Below, in pieces: positions 9,817 through 21,377 of a DNA stretch of 64,000 bases. Position numbers and translations under genes: made by a program. The DNA is from Liriodendron chinense (Eukaryota; Streptophyta; Magnoliopsida; Magnoliales; Magnoliaceae). The stretch lies in NCBI GenBank assembly GCA_003013855.2, contig ML058370.1, forward strand, positions 2,356,001 to 2,420,000. The letters run 5' to 3'. Each line of letters begins with the position of its first letter. The first letter of the stretch is position 1. The notes beneath the pieces are model-generated. The model was not told where the DNA came from, searched no databases, and saw only the letters and a list, made by a program, of their open reading frames with translations.

Positions 9817-12800
9817 ATGGCTTCCACGACCCCATGCAAGAATTGGATGACGGCAGAAAAGGTGTCCCCTGAATACTTGAGAGGTGTTGCAACATTCCTA
9901 GAGTTCACAAAACAGAATTCAGATGGTGTTGATTGGTACTGTTGTCCTTGTGTCAAATGTTGTAATGTGCATGGGAAGAAGCCATTAAAAACAGTTTGCG
10001 ATCATTTGGTTTTACATGGCATAGATAAAACATACACGACCTAGTTTCTCCATGGGGAACAATGTCCCAATGAAGGTGCGAGTACATCTGCCGATAATCG
10101 TAACGAAGATATGTTGCCCAGAATGGAAGATTTGGTGAATGATGCTTTTGGTCGCTTTCAACCCGATGACTTAGATGCATGTATGAACGAGGTTAATAAT
10201 GAAGATGGTACTCGACCTCAAGATGACTTAGATGATGATTCCCATTACAAGAAATTAATGGAGGATGCAAAACAACCCTTATACCCATCATGTAAACCCG
10301 AGCATACAAAGTTGTCTGTGACAGTGGAGTTGATGAGCATGAAGTCTAGGTATCAGTGGTCAGACAATAGCTTTACAGAGTTATTAAACTTGCTCAAGAA
10401 AATCTTGCCAAGCGAGAACTCTTTGCCGGATAGTATGTATAATGCGAAGAGATTGATCGGTTCATTGGGTATGAACTATGAGACAATACATGCATGTCGT
10501 AACGATTGTATTCTATACTGGAAGGAGCACGCTACAAAGGATAGATGTCCAAAATGTAGAACAAGCAGATGGAAATTTGATGGAGTTAAAAGGTCAACTG
10601 CCCCTAAAGGTACCGTGTAAAGTGCTAACGTATTTCCCATTAACCGCGAGGTTAAAAAGACTTTATAGTGTACCGTGGATTGCAGAGAACATGATATGGC
10701 ATTCGAAGTCGGTTGGAGATCAATGTCACATGCGTCATCCTGTTGATTCATCTATGTGGAAGAATGTAGATGGAAAGTTCGATGATTTTGCTGCGGAGCC
10801 ACGTAACGTTCGGTTGGGGCTTGCAACGGATGGATTCAATCCTTTTGGGAATTTGAGCAACTCACATAGTTGCTGGCCTGTTATGATTGTTACGTACAAT
10901 CTTCCACCTCATTTATGCATGCGGAAGGAGTTTACAATGTTAACACTTTTGATCCCCGGAAAAAAAAGGTCCAGGACATGACATTGACGTCTACTTGCAG
11001 CCGTTGATTGCAGAGTTGATTGAATTGTGGAATGGATCTGTAACATATGACTCGCATAGCAAGAACAGGTTCACAATGAGGGCAATTTTGTTATGGGCAA
11101 TACACGATTTTTCGGCATATGGACATCTTTCTGGTTGTAGGACAGGAGGAAAGTATGCATGCCCTGTTTGTAGTGAGGAGACAGACTCAGTCTGGCTTGA
11201 ACATGGAAAGAAGTTCGCTTATATGGGACATAGAAGATTCCTGCCACTTAATCATGACTTCAGGACGAAAACAACTGAATTCAATGGGAAGGAGGACATA
11301 AGGAAGATTCCAAAGCGTATGAAAGGTTCTGATGTACTACGTAAAATGAATAATATTCAAAAAGAGTTCGGAAAGCAAGTGGGAAAGAGTAGGAAGAAGT
11401 CCAAGGATGATGAGCACAACATTACTGCTTGGTCGAAGAGATCAATCCTTTTTGATTTGCCATACTGGGAGCATTTACCCATTCGCCACAATCTGGATGT
11501 GATGCATGTTGAGAAAAACATCACTGAGAATCTCATCGCAACGATCATGGACACAAAGGATAAGACCAAGGATGGTTTACAAGCCCGCAAGGATCTTCAG
11601 GCTATGAATATAAGAAGGTCATTGTGGCCTAAAGAAAGGAACGACAGGGTGTTCTTACCCAAAGCTCGTTTCACTTTGTCCCGATCTGAAAGAGACTTAT
11701 TCTGTCGAACCTTGATCGATTTGAAAGTTCCGAAAGGGTATAGTGCAAATTGGACACATCGTGTCAGTATGGAGGATAACCAACTTAAGGCCCTTAAGTC
11801 GCATGATTATCACATTGTGATGCAGCAATTGCTACCGGTATTGTGATGCACTCGTTTTTAGGGAAAGATAAACCACTGCGCTCCGCCATTTGCGAATTGT
11901 CAAGATTCTTCAACGTCATATGTTCGAAAGTTATTAATCATGAGGAGCTTCAATATATGAAAGACAAAATAGTGGTAACATTATGTGTATTCGAAAAATA
12001 CTTTCCTCCATCTTTTTTTGTTCCCATGACACACCTAGTTGTGCACCTGGCGGAGGAGGCACAACTTTGTGGACCCGTTCGATATAGGTGGATGTACCCT
12101 TTTGAGAGGTAACATAAACTATCAGCATTGAATTAAATTTTGTTACAATAGCCTTTTTCTATCGATATCTTATTTTAACACTTATCAGGATGATGAGAAC
12201 ATACAAAAAGTATGTGATGAATCAAACTTATCCAGAGGGTTGTATTGCGGAACGCTATATACTAGAGGAATCTATGATGTACTGTATGGACTACATGCCC
12301 GAGAAGAAGCTAGGAAGCCATAAGCAAGTATGAAAGATATTCTATGATGAGGGTGATGAGAATGTCGATAACTTTCAAATCAACAAGAAAGCAAAAATCC
12401 ATCTTCTTACTACGGTGCAGTATCAACAAGCACGCAGGTGGGTTTTACAACATCACGCTGAAAATGCTCAGTGGGAGGGGTAAGTTAATGAAATTGTTTT
12501 CTTCTATCCTTAATGTTTTTTAAAATGGCTTAATGTAAATAATAAAATTATTTATATTCCCTTGGTATGTGACTTGTAGGAAGTACAATGCATACCTTTA
12601 GTCTCAAGCACGTAGGGGACAAAATCGGAGGGGCAATCCGTCAGCAGAAAAACAAATGGACTATAACACGTGGTTAAGGGATCAACTAGAGAATGAAGAA
12701 ATGTCACAATTTAAGACAATAGCTATTGGTCCTAGCTTTAAAGCCACATCGTATAGTACATACTCAGTAAATGGATATGTTTTTAGCACAATAGACTCCG

Positions 12801-13354
12801 AAAAGAACTCTACAACACAAAACAGCGGTGTCTCTATGAAAGCATTGACTAGGTTCAGGTCGAGTGCCAGGGATAGGAACATTGTAGAACAGGAAGCCAC
12901 CTACTATGGCATCCTTAGACAAATTCTCGAATTAGACTACTTTGAATTCAAGGTAACATTATTCTACTGTGATTGGGTGCATATTGAAGATAAAACAAAT
13001 GGATGTTATGTAGATCCCGAGACGAATTTGATATTCGTCAATTTAGGAAGGTTCAGAAGGAACATCAAGGAAGATGATGAGCCGTTTATTCATGCATCTC
13101 AGGCAGCTCAGGTCTTCTACTGTAAGGATCTAACAAGAGATGACTGGCATGTTGTTTTAGATGTTCCAAAGCGGCTGACCAAGGATGCATATGCATTTGA
13201 AGATCCGCTAGTATTTGAGGCTAGGTTAATGGCAGGTTCTTCAAGCACTTCATTAACAGACGATTTAAATGAAGAAAATGAAGATATACAAGAAGGGTCA
13301 TATGTAGAAAATGAAGCAAGTACCTCACGTCATCGAAAGCGGAGAAGAAATTAA
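9817..13354 (+). pseudogene. CACTA-1 TNPD-type transposase, broken
   Basis: TNPD cuts CACTA ends. Three exons are visible: 9817-12108, 12189-12479 and 12580-13354, with GT-AG junctions in matching phase (AG|G and GG|G). The N-terminus has the Transpos_assoc domain (CPCVKC, HGIDKTY). The core shows HACRNDCILYWKEH, RNVRLGLATDGFNPFG, YMGHRRFLP and RHNLDVMHVEKNI, the hallmarks of Transposase_21. FPPSFFVPMTHLVVHL...RYRWMYPFER is the DUF4218-like part, and the last exon (YCDWVHIED, QAAQVFY) is DUF4216-like. Damage: TAG at 10042, a frameshift near 10590, an extra A in the A8 run near 10965, a frameshift near 11841, TGA at 12331 and TAG at 12599. The gene is therefore dead. The family's usual length is about 1,000-1,150 residues, matching the span. 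The TNPA-like gene follows 376 bp downstream on the same strand. Confidence 0.9.
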
Positions 13355-13730
13355 TCAGTTTCATATATTATTTTAAGTGTCAGGTTGGAAGTAATGTGAA
13401 TTCCATTTATTATATGAGATTGTGATCTTTTTACTTTTTTACTTTTAGCTTTCATATTTACAAAAGCATGCTTTCGAACTTAGTATTGAAGTCACGGGTG
13501 CAATAACACTCTTGTACATCCAAGTGTGCTGCATGATATCTAATCCATCAATCAATTTAGTCTACTTTGTACATGTTTTTCCAACAAAAAAAAATGTAAT
13601 TCAACTAGCAAGTGGGCGCTAATATTATTTTGCAAACAATAACACATATCAACCTTTCATTAGTAAAATTCGTATAATATATAGCAACAGCTTAAATGAC
13701 TAATATTTTGAATTTTTTTTTGTAGGAATC

Positions 13731-15369
13731 ATGTCGCATGCAGGAACTTCTTCAACTTCTGCCCCAGGAAGCAACACAAGGAAGCATGTCGAAATCATTT
13801 ATGCTGGGCAATCTATTGGACCAAACGGAACTTCTTTCTCCTCATTTTTAGGGAATGTGACCAGGACACATTGTCCAATTACATATAATGATTGGCGTGC
13901 TGTACCTGATACAATTAAGGAGAATGTTTGGTCTATCATTGTGGTAAGCATTGAAATATTTGAAGGTTACTTTTTAATTTTTATAATGTACTTACCATTG
14001 ATCTGTTGTCGATAATGAAATATATAGGGCACATATGACATTGACAGTAAGCACAAAAAAGATATAATAAAGAGAGTAAATGGAATGTGGAGGGATTGGA
14101 AGCATGAATTGCGAAAGACTTATGATAAGTTTGATCAGGATGGAGAAAGAAAAAGAAATTGTCCCAATGGTGTGAAACAAGAAGAATGGGACAAATTCGT
14201 TGATTCGGAATCTACAGTAGATGCAAAGAATCGTCGTCAAAAGGGAAAGTATTCCAGAAAAGAGTTAAAGTACCCTCAACTGTCTGGTAGACGGGGATCT
14301 GCCAGGACAGAAGAGTTGATGGTAATTTGTAACATAGTTTCATTGTCTTTAAAATCAATTTAAAATCAATTTTCTTTATAATCACGTTAACATGATTTGC
14401 CTTCTTAAATTACAGCGAAATGAAAATCCAAATGCTGTTATCACTAGAACAGACTTGTTTCTGGCCACACATACTAGATCCGATGGGTCTTACGCCACAC
14501 AAGAGCTGAGTGACGCAACTGGAAAATTGAGAGAGATAATTGCGAGCGACCCGGCTAGTATAAGGATGGATTTAAATAATGACCCAGTTGCACAGGTTTT
14601 TCCCTCATCTTCATCACTTTTACATATACAATTTTTTATATCCTTTCTCTTACTAATATACATGCATCACAATTCATGATGGATTATCATCTAGGTTTGT
14701 GGTCGTGATAGAAAGGGACGTGTGAGGGGGTTGGGCAATATTTCAAAAACCACTATTATTGCTTCAACCCCCTACGTGGAAGAAATTCGAGCCAAGAAGA
14801 ATGAAATTGATGACGTTAAAGCATCAATGACTGAATTGAAAAAGGAGATGGCAGAGCAACGGAACGAGAATAAGAACATGTATAAAAACATGGAACAACA
14901 GATCATTGAACTTAAGCAGCAAATTCTTAGCAATGCTCCATTGACAATGCAATGCTCCCTTGGGACTGCAGCATCACAGGTACTGCAATTTTTGTGACAA
15001 ATTTGCATCATTTATTCGTTATTTAAGATAAATGTAACATCATTAGTTACTCCACGAAAATGATAAAATTATTTATTGTAGGCCAATCTTCGATCCAGCG
15101 AGGCTTCTAGTCTTTGAGGAGACTCAGCCCCTACTCAGCGTATGGAACAAATTTATTCATTAACAAATATGCGTCGTCGAGTTGTTGGGCGTGGACGGAT
15201 AATTACAGATTATGAGACCAATATCCCTTCAGAATGTGTGAAGATCATTTTAGATGCGGTCGATGATCCTAGTGCGGATGTCTTTGATGAAGTTGGTGAC
15301 AGAACATTGGGGGATTGCGATCTGGGTGAAGTTCTTATTTGGCCCAGAGTCTTGACGAGGCCATGTTAA
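13731..15369 (+). pseudogene. CACTA-1 Ptta/En/Spm-family (TNPA-like) gene, one nonsense codon
   Basis: Five exons join in phase zero throughout: 13731-13943, 14028-14321, 14416-14595, 14695-14979 and 15082-15369, each with GT-AG borders. Features: W-rich start (NDWRAVPDTIKENVW), MWRDWKHELRKTY, KYPQLSGRRGSARTEELM, ITRTDLFLATHTRSDGS, GRVRGLG, then a coiled coil (KKNEIDDVKASMTELKKEM). This order is that of plant transposase family PF03004, thought to bind subterminal repeats and help TNPD. The last exon has an in-frame TGA at about 15115, after which the frame stays open (DVFDEVGDRTLGDCDLGEV) to a TAA. Either the protein ends early or this is a single late mutation. It is far better preserved than the neighbouring TNPD. 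Confidence 0.85.
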
Positions 15370-16030
15370 ACCCTTCTTAATTCCTAAACAAGCTAGTTTA
15401 TTTTGGAGGAATTGTGGCAAACTTGATATTATTTTGGATTGTTTGACTAAAACTTAATGTTGGATTATTTTAATGCTTTTGGATGGTGACTTATTTTGGA
15501 TTATTTTAGTGATTTTTGGTATGTAGTCGTTTGTACTAGACTGTATGGTGCAACCAGAAATACTTTTCTTTAACTTCTTGCAGTGTGAATCTTCATTCAA
15601 AGTTGTTTTTTAAAGATATACAAAGGAAAAGACACTCATCGAGTCCTATTAAAAGGTAAAATAAGTTTTCTTTTTCCATTCCGACTTGTTGATTTCTTTT
15701 GGTATTTTATTTTCTTGAGATCTTCTTCTTATTCTTACAATATAAATGTTTGATTCAACATCGGTATGAACTATTTGACTAGACCTTTGAAGACTTTAGA
15801 TGGCTTATCTATTGACTCAGTAAAATGTTCTGATTTGAATATTAAAAGAACTACGTAGTAGCTTGATCCCAAATCACTTTTTTAGGTACGTAGGCAGCCG
15901 TTCGCACTAGTCTGTATCGGTGCAGCCACATTTTTTTTCTTTCTTTTTCTCATCTTGCAGTGTAACAACAGAGGGGATGATATAGCATGGGTTTGGTTGC
16001 AGCAATCATCATTTTAACATGGGTTTGGTT
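15370..16030. other. Non-coding spacer after the TNPA-like gene
   Basis: T-rich sequence with no domain-bearing frame. Probably 3' UTR and spacer. Near its end the phrase GGGTTTGGTTGCAGCAAT occurs twice, about 31 bp apart (15988 and 16020), duplicating the splice acceptor of the following captured exon. Confidence 0.5.
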
Positions 16031-16034
16031 GCAG

Positions 16035-16106
16035 CAATGTGTATGGGAATAGACTGAATGGAACCATTCCACGTGCATTCCAAAAGCTTGAGAGCATGAC
16101 AAACTT
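16035..16106 (+). pseudogene. Captured ERECTA-type LRR exon (72 nt)
   Basis: The stretch is bounded by TTGCAG and GTGAGT and is exactly 72 nt. It encodes NVYGNRLNGTIPRAF and QKLESMTNL, very close to an ERECTA-family leucine-rich-repeat exon (NVHGNKL.GTIP.AFQKLESMTYL). ERECTA genes are built from such 72-nt LRR exons in one phase. No neighbouring LRR exon or kinase domain was found within several kb, so this is a single exon with flanking intron, carried in the 3' part of CACTA-1. It has no stop or frame break. Its function here, if any, is unknown. Confidence 0.8.
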
Positions 16107-18080
16107 GTGAGTCCGATCCTGTCTCATTGGACTTTTCCCAAAAGCTCGAGTTCCAATATTTTGAGGACTGACATGCAGTCCATAGTCTGCATTGCTTCTT
16201 GATGGTGGATCTAAGATCCTTCTGCTCAAGCAATTTGGCAGCCATTGCTTGCTTCTAAACATCCGACTCTGCTGTCATCATCATTGATCAGCGGCATATG
16301 TAAGGCCTCCTGATTACTCATTTTCCTCTCCAATTTGTTTTCCTACTTATGCTGCTTCAATGTGTTTTCTCATTATCTCCTATATTTGTTTGAGGACAGC
16401 ATCATCTGCTAGTTACCTATTTTCCCCGCCTTGTTTTTAGGTAACTTTTCCAAAAACAGGGTCCTGCAATACATTGTTATTACACTTCACATTTGGCTAA
16501 CATTCCCAAAACATGGACTGAAACGATTATTATGTTGTACATAATGCTTCCCACTTCTCAATCATTTCCATTTGTGGTTTGATCATACATTTCTTTTCTT
16601 CATTTCGCAGTGGCACAACTCACAACAAAAGTCAAGCATCTGTCATCCACTCTGCATAAAAAAGGTACCTATGGCCTCATTTAGGTTATCTTGATGTTCT
16701 GTTCTTCCTGCAATCAGCGAGCTGATTCCTTTTTTCTTTTCTTTTTCTTTTTCTAATCCATTAAGTTCCTAGTTGTTTAGTTAGACTTCTATATGTTGTT
16801 ACAAATATAAATATTTTCATCTTGTTTCTGAATTGTACTGTTGTTTCCTTTGTCTGAGTATAGTTTTAGTGGGTGGTATATATCAAGGTAACAATGATAT
16901 ATCTGTTTTAAAAGAGAACGAATATTGATTATCATGGCTGCAGACAAGTTATACATAGTTGGTTGCTGAACATTACACCGTAATATAAAAACCTGATATA
17001 TACCAAGTCCCACGGATGCATAGTGGTGCTGAGCATTCCACTGCATTATAAAGACCTGAGACCCCAAGTCCCGAAATACATCCACTGTTGTAAACTTTGA
17101 AGTCCATGCGAACCTGTAGCTATTTGAGCTAATATAAAACATATATTCTAGTGGATGATGGGGGAGTTAAACTTGAAGAAGCATGGGCCAAAGGAATTAG
17201 ATGTCTACTTCTAACAATAAATTGACTTCCAAACACAGCTCATGGTGTTTTTTTTTTTTTTTTTTTTAAAGGATAAACACAGCTCATGGTGAAAGCAGCA
17301 CCATCTAGAAAGAGAACAAAAAGAAAATAAGATTTATTTTGTTAATAATTTAATAATAAAAAAAGAAATTTATTCACCTTTCCTTTTGCAAGGATTTTCA
17401 GAAGCAAATCACTTGGCTGATTCATCGTGTTTTTAGAGTCTCCCTTTGTAGGGAAATTATGCCCCCATTGTAATTCACTTCTCTTGTTTTTAGTAGTGTT
17501 ACTAATTATCAGAAGGGGAAAAGTCCTTTGAAAGTCCGATCATGTCTCATTGTGAGTCCGATCCTGTCTCATTCTCCAAATAGTTTGGTATTCTTTGAAA
17601 GGAAGGAGAATTATACAATGTGTGGCTTGCTTATTGACAGCATGCATGGGAACATGAAGACAAGTGTGGCTGTGGTTTGGTAATTTAGACCATTGTTCAG
17701 TAGTTATATTTCTCTTCTTAACCATCTATGTTTAGGCTAAAAATCTAAAGGTTAAGAATGTTCTATTGTGAAGATTGGGTTGGAAACGTGCTTTTGTTGT
17801 GAGTTTTGATATTTTTATATACTTTTTTTTTATTGAAGTAATTGGAAAGATATTGATGTGTGGGACTCATGAGTTTCTTTTCTTTAGAAAATTTTTGTTT
17901 CTTTGGAAATGATTTGCTGATTTTTTTGGCTATCTGTATCTGTAGGCTCAGGATCATGGTGCAAAGGCCCTCCCTGACCTGTAAATCTCTTTCTTTTTCA
18001 TTTTCTGAGATTTGGATTTTCTTTCTTTCCCATTTTTCAGTCTTCTTGTTTTACTGTCTTTGGGTGATTGATCAATCTGA
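16107..18080. other. Acquired intron-like sequence in CACTA-1
   Basis: T-rich, intron-like sequence with no long frame. The phrase GAGTCCGATCCTGTCTCATT, which directly follows the ERECTA exon, recurs at about 17553, with a diverged copy just before it, showing local duplication. 16617-16664 is an exon-like block between CAG and GT with no recognised product. Confidence 0.45.
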
Positions 18081-18560
18081 TTTTTTTTTCAGATCAGGCC
18101 TAAGAAACCTCAGTGTCATTCCAGATAATTGTATAAAATCTCCTCCCACTGGTAGGTTTTGGAGTATCTTTTCAAAACTTTTGTTAAATCTTTTTCCTTC
18201 TAAGGTGACTAATTGATCCGAGTTATTTGGGTCTTGTTTCAAAGCAAATGCAAGAGACACCAAATCAAAGAAAAGAGTATGCTTAATAGTTTGATTGCAT
18301 TGACACTAGTTACTATTTTCCCTCACCTGGCCATTGGAATGAATTGGTTCTTGCCTATTAAGGAGTAATGGTTGCCAATGTTGTCATTGTGAAATCTGTC
18401 AAAGTTCTAGTTTTAATTGATTGGTAATCTTTAACTGATGGAGCATAATAATTTCGGTGGGGTTGATGAATTTGTAGGGACGAAACCAGATCCATTGGTA
18501 GAAGGCAAGCACTTGTATTTTCACTTCTGTTTCTTTGCTGGACAGCCATTGAAAGGTTCA
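18081..18560 (+). other. Exon-like blocks of unknown origin
   Basis: 18092-18151 lies between a T-rich tract ending in CAG and GTAGGT and reads SGLRNLSVIPDNCIKSPPTG. 18477-18560 follows TTTGTAG and reads TKPDPLVEGKHLYFHFC. Both resemble host exons with flanking introns, but I do not recognise the parent gene. They may be further captured fragments or chance. Confidence 0.3.
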
Positions 18561-20720
18561 ATATCTTCTGACTTATTCCTGTATTGGTTGAAATCTGATT
18601 TGCTTTCTTGGTCAATGCATGAGTGGTGCCAATAAAAAAAGAATGTGAATGGCATCAGTTGTGCACATATGCATGATTGAATGTCTGAGATCTGATCTTG
18701 AAGTCATTTACCACTGATTGAAACTTGTGGTCTATCAACTTCTATATAAACATGTTTCTCTTTTCATCTAGCCTGCCATTTTGTTTGTCAATTTATATGT
18801 TGCTTTTAGTTTGTTTCTATGGCTGAAGCTGGAATCCAATAAAAGATAAAGTTACAAGGTTGGGAGCCTGATGTTTGAGAATATTGTACAAATCCATCTT
18901 TCTTCCCAAATTTGCACCAATTTATCAACCACTGTCTACTCATCATTATGTGAATGATCTTTGGTTCTTTGGTCAGATTCAAATTAGCATAGGAGTACTG
19001 GATTGAAGAAAAAAAATTTGCCACTCTCAGCCCATCTCTTTGTATAAGGTCCATTACTCTGAATTTCACATGGACTTTTGTTCGAAATTGATTGCAAGTC
19101 AAATGCTACTCTCATCCCATCTCTTTGTATGCTTAGGTCACCCACAGCTGAGATATACTTCTGGTCTGAGGCAGAACAGAAGTTGAAAAGAAGCACTTCT
19201 AGCATGAAGTACTGGTTTTCCATAGCTGTTTTGGTGGAGAGGCCTACATGAAAAACAACATGAAGGACTAGTTTTCCATGGCTGTTTTGGTAGAGGCCTG
19301 TTTGGAGAAGTTGGATTGGTTTTTTTTTTTATTGAATAAATAGCAATGATATTTTCGGCCATTTTGCTGGAAACTTGCCTATTCAACTATCCACCTGCTC
19401 ATATTTGCTCTGTAGCAATGAACTGGTTTTTACTCATGCTATACACTTCGTAGTCCACCTTGCCTATTCAACTATCCAGCTGCTCATATGACCTTTTCTT
19501 TTTATTAATGGCCTATCATGAATGCCATGGGAATCCCTACATTGAATCTGTAAGATCACTTGAAATGTCTACACAATTCAATATTGTTGTACTGCCATTC
19601 GCCATCTTTTTCAAGTAGTCTATTTAAACTTTCTATAAACTAAAACCAGATAGAGTTCCCAAACAGAAAGATGCATAGGATGGTAGATTCACATTGTTTA
19701 GGATGGTAGCTGTTTGGATGTTAGCATCTGATTTTTTATTTAATGAAAAGATTGCTACTCAAACCATAGCAGAAAATGCTATTTGTACCGTTGTGGATCA
19801 GGGTATGCAAAGAGCTAGCAAAAGTTACGGTAAAGGGTCCTGCTCTTGAAAGAGATGTAGCATTTCGAGCTATTCATAGAAGCCGTATACTATTAAGTTT
19901 CAGTTATAATTAATGATTTAATACAACTGAAGGCTTTAACCATCTACTTTCCTAGCAATTAGTCAGATGGCTAGGATCAATAGTTATAATGTCATGGGCC
20001 AAAATTTAGGCAGGCCCATACTTCAAGCGTTTCACTTAGTGAATGGCTCAGATCTCTCGAGTATGATTGCCTCTTATCTGGTAGAGGTATCTTCAGTGAA
20101 AAAAAAAAAGGAAACAAGATCAGCCCCGTTCAGTGGATGCCTATTATTAAGTTCATCTTATTTTAGTTAATAATAATCTTCTCTGGTATATAATTAGCGT
20201 TAACATGATCTAAGATTTCTAATTCAAAATTGTTGTTAACCTTTTTTTTTAATTATTATTTGTTAACTTGTTAATGGTTTTCATGGGAAATAAAATGCTA
20301 GGAACAAAATTCCAAGCAACCATAGAGAGAGGAATGTGTGGTTCAACTTTGGCAATCTGATGATCAAGGAAAAACTCCATTTGATTGCTGTCTACACCAT
20401 CGGATTTGTGGATTTCAATTAATTCCTTCTACAGAAGTGAACACCTATTGCGAGCTGCATTCTAACCTGTCATGTCATCTACTCTTTCCCATCGGGCTCT
20501 TCAGCAGAAGCATAACAAAATATGTCAGTTTAAAATTTTTAAGAATGAAATCTCTTCAAATACAAATTTATGATTATCTTTTTCACTACATGGAGATCAA
20601 GGAAAGCCCGATTAAGATTTTGATTCTTAATCACATATGTGAAGAAAACATTATGTATGTTTCATATAACTTTTGTTCTTACATTATAATACTGATACTC
20701 TTTATGTTTTATATTCTGGA
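18561..20720. other. Acquired or filler sequence in CACTA-1 with short local duplications
   Basis: Repeated phrases include CCATCTCTTTGTAT (about 19030 and 19117), TAGCTGTTTTGGT/TGGCTGTTTTGGT (about 19223 and 19279) and GCCTATTCAACTATCCA (about 19376 and 19462). No domain-bearing frame; 20338-20760 is open for 140 codons but looks like nothing known. Confidence 0.4.
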
Positions 20721-20728
20721 TTTTGCAG

Positions 20729-20929
20729 GTGGACCAGTTGATGGATTTGCTAACGTATGAGGTGGAAGTAGCTACAAAGGAAAGATTAGAAATGAAGGCT
20801 AGCTTCACGTATGGTCAAGAGATTGGTTTCAATATTGGGAACAAAATAAAGCCTAGTTGCTCATTCTATGGAGAATGGTTCACTTCAATGTGTAGATTTG
20901 TAACAAATATTAATATTATTTTTCACTAG
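20729..20929 (+). other. Exon-like frame, unknown
   Basis: A frame follows a good acceptor (TTTTGCAG) and reads VDQLMDLLTYEVEVATKERL then EMKASFTYGQEIGFNIGNK. The acidic/amphipathic start could be the end of a captured gene or a late exon of a transposon gene. No stop until 20929. Function unknown. Confidence 0.3.
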
Positions 20930-21068
20930 AAATGTAAGGACTTTAAGTTTCATATATGATATAATTATGATTTGTTAGGTTTTAAATTTTTTTTGGTTTT
21001 AAATAATTTGGATGACTATCAGGTGCAATAGATTCAAAAATAAATTCAAACGTAGTAGGTGTGCGTTC

Positions 21069-21374
21069 AGAAAATTTAGCGACGGACCAAACCCGTCGCT
21101 AAAATTCCTAAATAAATGTCGCCCATAAATTTAACGACGGACCAATTTACGTGGCAACAATTTTGTACCACGGACCGATGTCCGTCGCTAAGTCCGTCGC
21201 TTTACATAATTTAGCGACGAACGTAATCCGTCGTTTAAAAGCGACGGACATAATTCGTCGTTTAAAATTTGCCACATAGTAAACTGCGACGGCCCATGCG
21301 ACGAACCAAGTCCGTCGCTAATACAGATTTGGGACGGACTTGGTCCGTCGCAAAAATACGATTTTGGCGTAGTG
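21069..21374. repeat. CACTA-1 right terminal and subterminal repeats
   Basis: At least six GCGACGGA/TCCGTCGC palindromic units with spacers such as CTTGG or CAAAC, ending in the terminal repeat GGCGTAGTG. It mirrors the left array and confirms the element's extent. Confidence 0.85.
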
Positions 21375-21377
21375 GGA

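Larger units (their letters stand above)
3639..21374 (+). mobile_element. CACTA-1: 17.7-kb CACTA (En/Spm) transposon with captured gene pieces
   Basis: The right end reads ...GGCGTAGTG, i.e. inverted CACTACGCCAAAATCG. The left end reads CACGACGCCAAAATCG, the same terminal repeat with one substitution (CACTA to CACGA). Both ends are flanked by GGA (3636-3638 and 21375-21377), the 3-bp duplication typical of the superfamily. Subterminal arrays of GCGACGGA/TCCGTCGC repeats lie just inside both ends. Inside are a broken TNPD transposase (9817-13354), a Ptta/En/Spm-family gene (13731-15369), several palindromic repeats, a PPR fragment and an ERECTA-type exon. Autonomous CACTAs are usually about 8-15 kb; the surplus here comes from acquired sequence. 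The mutated terminus and broken TNPD imply it is now immobile. Confidence 0.88.

Noticed and set aside
20338..20760. 140-codon open frame
   Set aside because: No motif, no conserved context and intron-like composition; the frame crosses a good splice acceptor at 20728.
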